From contig NC_066842.1 of NCBI RefSeq assembly GCF_001640805.2, positions 27,113,791-27,177,790 of the forward strand: a stretch of 64,000 nucleotides of DNA, read 5' to 3'. The translations under genes and the position numbers were made by a program. Each line of letters opens with the position of its first letter. Position 1 is the stretch's first letter. Shown in pieces: positions 37,067 through 48,600 of the stretch. A model generated the notes under the pieces. The model was not told the DNA's origin and did no database searches. It saw only the letters and a program-made list of their open reading frames with translations. Origin of the DNA: Lates calcarifer (taxonomy: Eukaryota; Chordata; Actinopteri; Centropomidae).

Positions 37067-37509
37067 CCTTAACCCATCTTGCCCAGAGCACCAGAAATTA
37101 CATTACAACATACTGGACTGCTGTGAAAAGTGAATATGCACCATGTAAACATAACGTCAAATGAAGTATAAACATTTCCAGGCACCTTTTTTCAATTTAT
37201 ATTGTAATTTACTGCAGCCCTCTGCCAAATTAATTTGTGTCTGGAGTGTGGTATAGTGTGGTGGTCCCAGGGAAGTTAGTGACTTTGTCAATTTCCTTGT
37301 CCAGCCTTGCCCAAATATTCAAGAATGCAATAGATGATGATCTTAAATAGCAGTTAGAATGTAAGAAATTTAATAACCATTCTATTTTTTATGGTAACAT
37401 AAACATAACAATGAAACATGAAATTCTGATTCTGGAAATGTGTTTGTTGATTTTTTCTTTACCTGCACCATCAATTTTCATAAAAAAAATGTTTACTTAA
37501 TGTTTTTTT
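36203..37509. other. Intergenic, no gene seen
   Basis: No exon visible. A run of about 29 T lies at 36723-36751 and a (CA)n block at 37029-37063. AATAAA at about 36231-36236 could serve the cyclin gene. Confidence 0.55.
37029..37063. repeat. (CA)n microsatellite
   Basis: About 17 CA units. Confidence 0.95.
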
Positions 37510-37870
37510 TTTTTTTTCAAATGTATTAAAAATAAAAAAAACCCTGATATTTCTCATGTACAAAAGCACTTTGATAGCAATACAGCTTTGAGTCTTCTTG
37601 GCTAAGTCTCTATGAGCTTTGCACACCTGGATTTGGACATTCCACCCCACTCTCCTTGGCAGATCGTCTCAGTGGGAAAGCATCAGTAAACTTTAGTCTT
37701 TGCACAGATGTTCTACAGGGGCTAAGTCTGCACTTTGGCTGGGTCACTCAAGGACAGCCAGAGACTTGACCTGAAGCCGCTTCAGTGTTGCCACTATGCT
37801 CCAGTCACTATTGTGCTAAAAGGTGGACCGTCACACTAGTCTCAAGTCACTTGTGCCACCTATGTCACCT
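37510..37870. mobile_element. Diverged copy of a common fish interspersed repeat
   Basis: TATTAAAAATAAAAAAAACC, GATAGCAATACAGCTTTGAG, GCACACCTGGATTTGGACAT and GGCTGGGTCACTCAAGGACA occur in the order of a high-copy fish DNA-transposon-like repeat that I know from several teleosts. All possible reading frames are broken. The class (Tc1/mariner-related) is a guess. Confidence 0.5.
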
Positions 37871-40506
37871 CAGTGTCACCAAACATCGTCTCTGCCTGAC
37901 AGTCACAGAAAGGACAGGTAACAATATACTGCTGTAATTGAAAATGTGATGCATTATGAATTAGAATTCAGTTAGAGGTTACATATATGCTGACTTGCTG
38001 AATATTATCAATTAAACAGTTGAGAAAAGAAATCCTGTTGCTAGATGAACTTGATTGTAGTTAAATATATATAACAGCCAGCAGGTGGCAGTGTTAGCTC
38101 ATAGCAGGGAACTGGTCACAGAGGAGAAACTCTTCAGGCACTCTCTGGCACAAGAATGAAAGGTAAATTAGAAGTCTTCATTTTGTCAGACAAGAAAACT
38201 ATTGCAGTGATATCAAGATATTAATATGTTGAAATAAAATATTACCCAAGGCAATCATACCTATAATCATAGCTAGGATCAATGTTCTGCTTACACTGTA
38301 AGCTGTTTCTTTGTTCCAACTCTGATAGCAGGACACTGTTTTAGATCATGATGACCCTAAACTGATGACATGTTTAAAGCCAAGTTGAAAATTCAAAGTT
38401 CAATTATATCAACTGAACCCAAATTGAGTTGTTTATCCTCTGATACAACCCACAGGAACACTGTTTAGTTACAGGGAAAGATCATAGTTTAGTTTGAAAT
38501 AAGTACTTTGTCGGTGTTAGAGGACATCTGACAAAATCACCATTCATAAAAATTAAATAAGGCTAAGCATGTTCACCCATTCTGTTTCCACTAATAAGAT
38601 AAAACTCATCCAAATTAAATGTATATTATCTGTGGATGCCAGAAAAAGAGGAACTTTGAGGTTTCACTCTGTTATAGGAAAAGAAGTATACCAAAAAGGG
38701 TGTCCTCCTGTTACAAAAAAACAAAAAAAAACAAAAACAAAAAACAATTTGTGCAAGCAGCTTATTATGGCAAAATGTTAGGAGGTGATTGAGGTGGATG
38801 GATGGGTCAACAAAATATAGACTTTCACACAGGAGTGTGTTTTTCCCCATGTGAATCTTGTTTCTTGCATCCACGACTGTTGTACAGTCTTAACTGTTTG
38901 TTTACTACTGTAACCATGATGCTAAAGGTCCTCTAAGTTAAGAGTGCTGACCTATTTGTTCATTTAAATTGGACTCCCATACCCTACTACAGGTATCCAG
39001 AGCGAGGTTTAGATCCATGAACTGTGACCTGGCAGAGGTGGACAGTCACATAGTGTGGTTACCCAAATACTCAACACATACTCAAAACTGTTTAATAATT
39101 TTTTATTATTCAAACCTGCAACATCTTACTTTCTGGCAATTTGGGTGTAACAGAAATATGATGTACATATTTAAATATTATCACCTCATGATGCTGATAG
39201 TGACCTACAGCTGCAAACTGTTGCCTACTTACACATCTCCCAAACACAGAGCAATGTCAGCATTCATTCAGGGTCATGTTTGTGTCCCCATGGTAACTAT
39301 ACATTTAATATTCACTCTCATATTAGCTTCAGTTTGATCACCTCCAACTCCTGAGAAAAAACAAAAGTCTCCTCAGCTGCTAATGCTCAACTATGTTCAC
39401 CAGCTAATCTCTAACTGTCTAATCTGTCTGCTACTTGGTGCTGAGTAGGTAGTGTACAGTGGCTTTTCTCTGAAAACAGCTGCCCACTGCTGTTGAAAAC
39501 CAGGTTGATGAAAGCTGAGACTGAGCCAAAGTGGTAAAAATGCAGGCTGTCAACTCAAAAGAATAAGAGGCTAAAATCTATGTAAAGCTGAGGAGGACTG
39601 TAGATTTGGTGATAATTCTCAGTGGTCAGTCAATGTGAACAATTCTTCACACATTACACACTGATTTGATCCGTTGTTACTATGAAAATATGAGTTAGTG
39701 CAACTTTCAATAAATAAGTTACAGCCTATTTTACTGCTCACGTAATAGACCATTTAGATACAACTCCTGTGCTGACAAACAACCATTCAGACAGGTTGCT
39801 TGCTTTTCAGCAGCCGGCTGATTGTGAAAGGCTTCAGTACATTCTGTCTGGCTGTCATCAGTCAACACAGTGCTCCTGAAGACAGGAAGAGGCAGAATTA
39901 TTTGGTTTCTGGCAGTGGGGTAACTTCATCTTTCTGCAGCAACACACACTTTCCACAGATTCTGATGACATAATCATACTCACTAATTATCTAACTACTC
40001 TCTAAGAGGAAAAAAAGGTATGTTGCATATTCTGAATCACCACATTCCTGGTATGTTTTGTAACTAAACATACACTGTTAAAAGGCCAAAGTCAGAATAA
40101 ATAATTTGTTTACTCATGAGGAAAGGTTGATTATGTGGCAAGATAAACTGACAGCTTTTGGTTTAAATACATGTCCTGGACTCCAGAAAGGAAAAAAAAT
40201 ATCACTACAAATCAAAGAGGGACTTTACGGCTGGTGCTGATTCGTTGGTAAGAAAACTGCTTATGAAAGGAAAAGGTGGGCCAAAGGTTTAGTGTTATAT
40301 GTGCAATAGGTGATAATATAAACACGTCAATACACACAGAGAGAGGTGAGAGACTTACTCCTGCCTTCTTGTACAGTACCCACCTATATTGAGTGCATGA
40401 CGCACACAGGACTAACATTACTGCAGCACTGTGCTCTCACACATGTTCAGTCACTGTCACAGGATAGTCAGACAGCAGCTGGGGTTTGACAGTTGATCAG
40501 CTAAAC
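37871..40506. other. Intergenic, upstream of the dehydrogenase gene
   Basis: No exon visible. The frame at 38969-39337 (122 codons) has no recognisable feature. A strong CTCF-like motif lies at 38078-38091. No TATA box or CpG-rich stretch marks the start of the dehydrogenase transcript. Confidence 0.5.
38078..38091 (+). promoter_or_regulatory. Candidate CTCF site (forward)
   Basis: CCAGCAGGTGGCAG, followed by TG, is close to the CTCF core consensus CCASYAGRKGGCRS on the + strand. Occupancy cannot be told from sequence. Confidence 0.45.
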
Positions 40507-40701
40507 ATGTCAGTGAAACTGGAAGGCAACATTTTGGTGACTGGCAGCAACAGAGGTATTGGTTTGGAGCTGGTCAAACAACTGGCAGAGAAGACAAGAG
40601 AGGAGGCTCACATCTATGCCTGCTGCAGAGACCCTGAGGGAACCAGGGCTGAGGTGAGACGGTTACACACGATTACTTGGAATGGTTTCCAGACGCACTG
40701 C

Positions 40702-40759
<58 letters not shown>

Positions 40760-41148
40760 TGCTACTAACAGAAGAGTGTATGAGCTGATTTATGGCTTTT
40801 CCATGAATTATGGACCCTGCACCTGTGCATATGAGGAAGACTTAAATATACACTTGATGACCTTTACCTATCTGTATGGGGCTGACTGAATTGTTGATCA
40901 ATAAGAGTGCCCCAAATAACTACTGAGAAATCTTTTTTTAAATGTGTTTTAACTGCTAATTTAACCACTTTGAGCAATTTCTGTATGAGAACAAGTTATG
41001 ACTGCACCTTCTGTCAAATTAAGATTATTCTATTAGTGATTAGTCATTCTACAGATTTTAATAACACACGCCCATTAGTTGTCTGATCGGGGTGTTACAA
41101 TGAGAATCTGTTTTGGCTCAGGTGACCGATGATTGGCTGAAGCAGAAG

Positions 41149-41179
<31 letters not shown>

Positions 41180-44100
41180 ACTTTGATTTGAGAATGAGAG
41201 AGACATTTTCATTATAAATCCTACTGAATGCAGGATTCCTCAAAGACACTGTCAAGGACTATTATTATTTGCAATGTGTATTAAAACAACACAAAATTCT
41301 GTTTATCTACTTCTAAATGATTATGCCAAAATGTTTTGGAGGAAATGTTATTGTTACCTGGGTTATGGTCAGTAGAAGTGTTGCCACACAGAAGTTTCAG
41401 GGAGGTGGTCTGAGTTAAGCTACAAAATGCTTTGGTTAAACATAGTTTGGTTAATAATTGAACAGGTAAGCAGATCCTGTCTCATGACTTATCCTTTTAT
41501 GATTTTAATCAATTGCCTAGAGTTGCCTAAACAACCATATAAATATTATTCATGCTTAAGTTCCTAGGAGCAGATATTGAAGGGAACAAGTCCTCCACAT
41601 TAAAAGACAAAAACTTCATTTGTCCATGTCCTTTAGAATGATACATAGCCCAACCACCTCCCTATGTGAACTTTGTCACACTATAATATTGTTACCTGAC
41701 TTCCCCCTTTGACCTGTCAAAATTACTATGGCTGCTAGAGGGCTTTGCTTGAATGTAAACAGATGTCCTTTTGGGCCACTCTCTCAGACAGTTAATGCTG
41801 TCATTCTTCTTAGATTACAGCCTTGTAAGGAAAACAAATTAAATTCCCTGTCAATCATCATTTTTCTGATGCATTCATTTGCATGCACATTGATAGTTCA
41901 GCAATGTATACAGTGGAATTCATAGTTGATGAACTAAAAAGTGCTTCACACAGAGTTGAATTGGTACCAAATGACTACATAGTGTTTTGGTCAATACATT
42001 GTTAAAGACAGAGCCATTTTTACATTTTTAAGGGTTAGTCCCTTAACTTACCCAACAAGTTCAACATATGCTCAACATGTGCTCACAGCCATGTTTTTTG
42101 TCTGCAGCTTAACATAATTGCTTGAATTAGATCAGTATATTCTAAATCTCTGTTACTGTTAGGGACCAACTCACTATAAATGTTGTGGACACAGCAGCAT
42201 GGACCAATGGAATCAGACCATCAAGTTTACTACTATAAAATGAGAGAAGAAATAATGGAATACTGCAGTAAAGAACAGTTTATTTTTTCAGTCTCTCTGT
42301 CTTTGTCCATCCACTTTATCATCTGTCATTTCCTTGACTGTCTGTGTCTCCCTCTTCTCTCTGTTCCCTCCAGGCCCTGAGAAAGCTCACTGCTCAATAT
42401 CCTGGAAAGATCACGATGATCAAACTAGGTAAACTCCACTCACCCACATATATCTGTGTAGACATTCAAATGTATTCTTACAGAACGGGAATGTACATTT
42501 CCATTAAACTTCAGTGAGAGGCCATAGATGACAGGGGCAGCCAAAGTCAGATTTTATATGTGCCCACAACTTCATCAAAAGTACTGATGTCAATCTTATT
42601 TCATGTAATAAATATTATCTTTCTAAAGTAACAAAATAAATCCATACTTGGGACATGGGACAGTTGCTCTGTGTTCTCAGTAAAAAGAAAGTCAATGACT
42701 TAGCCTGAAATGACTAATTTTCTTCTTTACACACAAAATTCTCAACAGATGTCTGGCATCTTACATTAAAAACATGATACACAATAGTTTACTGACTGAA
42801 ATGGTCCTCACCCATACAAGATAACATCTTCTATACGTGCAATTTTAATACTTGACCCAAACAAATACTTGCAATAACAATGCTAATCCTGATACTTTAA
42901 AGAAATCCTGATACTTTACTGTACAATAAAACTAATATCCTATTTTCATCTGCAAATGACACCCCTAAAATGCGATGATTAAATAATCCAGGTACTTTCA
43001 AAAAGAAAAGTTAAGGTGTTTTACACTTAAACGCACACCCATCAAGTTAAATGACTATTTTCTCAAGCAGATCCTTATGTTCTGGTTTTAGCTGATGTTT
43101 TCAGGCTGGGAGTCTCATGAAATATGTCAAGTTTTGGGCAAACTAGGCATTGTATATTTGAGTTACAACAACTTCCTGTTCTATGGTGAAACATCCCTTA
43201 ATGAAAACCCACAATTTTCACAATCATGCATCATCAATGTCTTACTGATTTTGACAAATGTAGCCAAATGACTAAATTTAAGGTGGATCTGGTTGCCCTA
43301 CTGGAGGGAGTATGAACATGTGTCATTTCCTGTTGCCTGTAGGTGGTGCTATGGCTGTGTAGATGTCTTCAAACTGGGATCCTTATCAAACATTAGAATT
43401 TTGAGGCAGATATGTGAGTTACAACAACTTCCTGTTTTATGGTGACACATTGAAATTCATCATGCCACCACAGACAAACTGTTCAACAATAACTCAAATG
43501 CTTTCAAATTTAGCAGCGTAAAGATCTTTAGATTCATTCATTCATTCATTGAAGTCCATCGCAGGGCAGGTCTTTAGATTGCACTGACCAAATTTGAAGC
43601 TGATCTTATTTATTTTCTGAGTGACTTCCTGTGGGGTTTAGGGTATGGCTCCAACAGGATATTCTGTAAGTCTTGGGATGTTACATAAGTACATGTGGGT
43701 GAAACCTACTGTGGGTGCTGCTTTGTTGAAATTTGGTATATTTTCACAATATCTAACACACAAAACGTCATGAGTTTTGAGTAACTTTAGCCCCTCAAAA
43801 ATTTGGTTGATTTCCGTTAAGAATAATAAACAGAGTGATTTAAATTGGCCTTTGCACCACTCGGTGCTAGGGTTTTTGTTTTTCTTGACTTCAATTTTGT
43901 TTTTACAAAAATATTTGTGTATAATTTTTCTCCTTTCATATAAAATGTTCACTATTTCTTTATTCCCCATGTGCATGTTTTCTTCCATTGTGCTCAAAGA
44001 ACCAGACCAACCAGTCAGCATTTTATTGGTATCTGATTCATACAGCAAAAGGTTTTATCATTGGTTTTTAATTCAATTCAATTCAATTTATTATTTATAT

Positions 44101-45604
44101 AGCGCCATATCACAACAACAGTCATCTCAAGGCACTTTTCATATAGAGCAGGTCTAGACCGTACTCTTTAAAATAGGTATTTACAGAGAGAGACCCAACA
44201 AATCCCACCATGAGCAAGCACTAGGCGACAGTGGCAAGGAAAAACTTCCTTTTAAGAGGTAGAGGCAGGGTTAAGAAGGAGAGAGAGAGGGGGATGGGGG
44301 GGGAGAGTGGGTAGAGAATAGCGAAAGAAGAACATAGCATGTAAGGTGAGGCCAGTAATACAGCAGTAGTAATGATAGTAGTGATAATTAAAGTATTAGC
44401 TGCTAACACAGCAATACAACTAATAGCAGTGTAAGTAATTTCTAATTCTAGCAGCAGGTGTTGAGTGGAGTTGTAGGAGCAGCAGGAGATCAGTCATCAC
44501 AGATCAGACTCTACAGCTCCAGAGGCAGAAATACCTGCAGAAAGAGACAGAAGAGGAGAGAGAGACGGAAGAGCACTATACTACAGGAAAGGGGACATAT
44601 TGAGTTAGTAACATGTAACATGGGATATGAATCCATATTGAGTGGGTTTTTAAGTAGATGCATAATCCAAAACACAAAACCTCTTAAATATATGTCCAAG
44701 TTGCAGGGTTAAGGTGTATGCATATTTAATGAGGGTCTGAAAGACTGTCTTTGTAGAACTCATGTAGACCAGTCTACAGCCATGTGCTTGGTGAGGTTCA
44801 GTACCAGCATTGCTGTCTCCTCCATTAGGTTCTGTGGTGCCAGGAAAAGAAAGAAGTGACCTTCCTTTTTTCATTTTTATTCATTTTATTCTTTATGTTT
44901 GACTTGAGTCTGTGATTTTACTGATGATGTCAGAGGTATTTACTGTTTTAGTTTTGTTAGTATAGTATGATGTCATCTGGTCACTTGACTCCTGCATCTT
45001 CACTATCTGTACAGTGTATCAAGGACCACAAGGACAAACATCTTAGATTTTATTTTGTTATTGTTATATTTTCTTGTTTTGTGTGATTTGATGTCCTCCC
45101 TCTTGTAATATAACAAACTAAAGTAAATCGGCATGTTTGCACACTAAAGTACTGCAGAAGTTGCATTGCATTCATCAGTCATGGTCATCCGACACACCAA
45201 ACCTGCAAAGTATTCCTTTAACTGAAACCTGAGCTTTTTCATTTTTGATATTAATGACAAACACAGGTATCCAAGAGCAAGATCCTTGTATTTTACCTCC
45301 CTAGAATTTGATACCTCTGATATATCGATCACTAAGATTGGTGTATGTGTATGTCCACCTGCAGACATGTTGGATGAGGACAGTATCCTGACTACTGTCC
45401 AGGCTGTGAGCAAGCAGGTTGGGGCAGTTGGGTTGAACCTCCTCATCAACAATGCAGCTATCAATACTCCAGCTTCACCAGCACCACTGTCTGCCACCGG
45501 GAAAAAGGATATGATGGAGGTGTATGAAACCAATGTGGTCGGACCATTTCTCCTCGCAAAGGTTGGTTTGTCATATTCTCTCACACAGACATACACAGAT
45601 GCAG

Positions 45605-45642
<38 letters not shown>

Positions 45643-48600
45643 CACTGTCCATCAGTGTCAGCTGTGTAATTACACAACAACTTTAAACTGTGTAATTTAT
45701 CATCTCTCTCTCTTCAGATGTGTCTCCCTCTCCTCCAGAAAGCAGCAGAGAGGCACTCACCTGAAAAGGACATGGGTAAATAACTTTTGTTTCATGTTGA
45801 ACTAGAATTTGTACCTCAGAGTTTGACTGACACCACAACACAGCTATAGTAGAGCAGAAAAACAGCCAACAGTTAATAGAAAACTAGGCTACAGCAGGGA
45901 CACATTGCTGCATACATTCCTCCTTTCAGAGCAACACAGTGCCCTGAATAAACACAGTGCTGTGGATCTGAGGTCTAAACCTGCTGGTAACACACTTCTG
46001 ATATGGCTTGGCTTTAATATGGCAATAAATAAATACATAAATAAAAACAAACAAACAAACAAAAAACTAAGAACTGTGAACTTCGTGAAACTGTGAAAGT
46101 ATCTCAGTACATTTATTCAAATGCTGTACCTAAATTCAATTTTGAATGCAGGACTGTAAGTATATTTACACTGTTGTTACTTTTACAACAGGATCTGAAT
46201 ACAGGTTTCACCAATGACGTTGAAATTATTCAAAGAAGCATAGCATTAGCTCAGCACAGCACTGCAGCTGTGCTTGTATTGGCTGATTGGCAACAGATGT
46301 TTTCTATATGGCTCATAATGATTCACAGCTATTGTAACAATCATAATCATATAATCATAATGTAACAGTCATAATATCCAATCATATTCCTGCAGGTGTA
46401 CAATCTGGGAAGTATAACCTGACCCCATCACGTTGTTTTGATGTTCATATATGTTTATTTAGGACCAGTTGGCCTTTTCTGCCAAACATGACTGATCACA
46501 TATCACCACATGTCTAATCCTTCTGACTGAAATGTTTTCATTCAGATTTCAAAGCTTTATTGACAAATGTAACACAGAGGGCCATAGTGGTAGTCTTAGA
46601 AGGAAGAAGGTAGGTTTGACTCTGTAGGAAACACCGGGTCTGAGACTCCTGGGCAATATCACTGACAAGAACCCACAGATTGTCTATATAAGTATATATC
46701 CAGGTTTTTATTTCAGTACAAGAAAAAATGTCATGTCTAACAGAGAGAGAAAAACTGTTAGATGGTCTGCACTCTAGCATCAACAGGATGTCAAACAGGT
46801 CGACTGTTTGGAAGGTAGCTATCAAAGCACACAGAGGCAGACCTGATGGTGGACCTTAGAAAGTCAGAAGAACAGCTCCTCACAGTGTCAGGCAGGTGAT
46901 GTTGCAAAGGTGACTGAAATGGACCTGCGTTGAGACGACATATTGACTCCTTAGACTGGTGCACCTGCTCTGTCTTGATTCCATAGTGTAATGGTCAGCA
47001 CTCTGGACTTTGAAACCAGCATTCTGAGTCACATTTCAATGGAAATGTATGTTAAGCTTATGTTGAAATGATGCAATCAGTTCATGTGTTGAAATCCGAT
47101 CAGTCGTGTGTCACCATGCAAAGTCTTGACTGGCACAATACCTAGCACATGGTTGGGCATAAGACTTTTCACAAGTTACAGCTCTAAAGCAACACATTTC
47201 ACTCATGTTAAGACGGTGACCAAAGATGGAGGTTATCACACACAAAGGCCACAGTTAGCCCTTCAGCTAACCTCTACAGACAATCCATGATCACATAAGA
47301 CTGATGGCCATTTGTTTGTTGAGAGATTGAACTGGTTTGGGATGTAGTTATGTTTGCCTCTATGCCACCAGTACACACAGACCCAGATTAGTTAACAGAG
47401 AGGGAAAGCCTTGTCATCAAAATAGCCTCTGACATCCATCAACAGCAGATATATTCAAGCAGTAAATACACAGGAGAACAACACACATCAACCTAAAAAA
47501 CCTCCATTACTTCCATGGTCTCATCAATATTCTCTGTCCCCTCTTACGTCTGATTAGACAACAGAATAATAACAGATTTCATAAAACAGCTTGAATCGAT
47601 GTGATTTGTGCACAAACACTCATTAATGCACAAAAATGCAGTCATTTCTATCACACGTTGCAATGTACAAAGTATTGCATTATAATTTAGTTGTTATTCC
47701 TATGTCATGATACAAACCAGAATTTTCAGTGGCATCGTTGTCTCTGTTTCACTCTGTCTCAGGTGATAAAATGTCCTGCAGGAGATCAGCTATTATCAAC
47801 ATCTCCACTCTCATCTCATCCATTGAGAAATGTCCAGAGACCTTCCCTGTGGCACAGATGTATCCTTACAGAACCAGCAAGGTACAGCTGATGCATAAAA
47901 TCTGAATATCACAGGCTACCTATATTATATAGTGATAATTAATACTGTTGTGCCCTCACAATATCTCTGGAAGACTATTGGTACATTCCATTTTCCAATG
48001 GAAAATGGAATGTACCAACTTCTATGTGTGGATATGTTGCCATTTGTATTCGTAAAATTCCACGTAATGCATTGTTATCAACTGGTATTGCTAATAATAA
48101 CAACAACAAGCATGCAACAACAATAAAAACACTTCTGACTTCTTCTACTGTCAGTTCTGGAGTGATGTCATTTCCAGCTCCAGTTCATTCAGTCAGTCAG
48201 TCAGTCAGTCATTCAACATTTATTTTAACTTGGAAATATACTGAGGTAGAGTTTAGTTTAAGTTTAAATCTATTTTATTTAAGAAGGCGCAATGCATATT
48301 AATTAACACAAGCACTTTGAGTTATATTAATGTTGGTGTCATTCCACTGAAGTGTCTTAGCAAACATGCATACAGATACCAGCCAGCCAAGTTAGAATAA
48401 CTGAGCTTTGATTTAATTAAAACGTGATGGGAACAGACAGCATTTTGATAACATGCCTTAACATGAGTGTCAAGTGATTTTAGGGATTATTAATTTATTC
48501 ATTTAATGACTATTAATTAATGTTTTCTTTGAATTTTATCTTCCTACATGATGGCTAAAAAGCAGTTTTATAGAGTTCTTTACACTGCCAGGAACAAGTT

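Noticed and set aside
40486..40506. Seven-codon N-terminal extension of the dehydrogenase starting at TTG
   Set aside because: A TTG start is not usual in eukaryotes, and the ATG at 40507 puts the glycine motif at the normal distance from the N-terminus.
45144..45680. A 178-codon minus-strand frame
   Set aside because: It runs antisense through dehydrogenase exon 3 and the adjacent CA microsatellite. The + strand exon has SDR motifs and correct splice sites.
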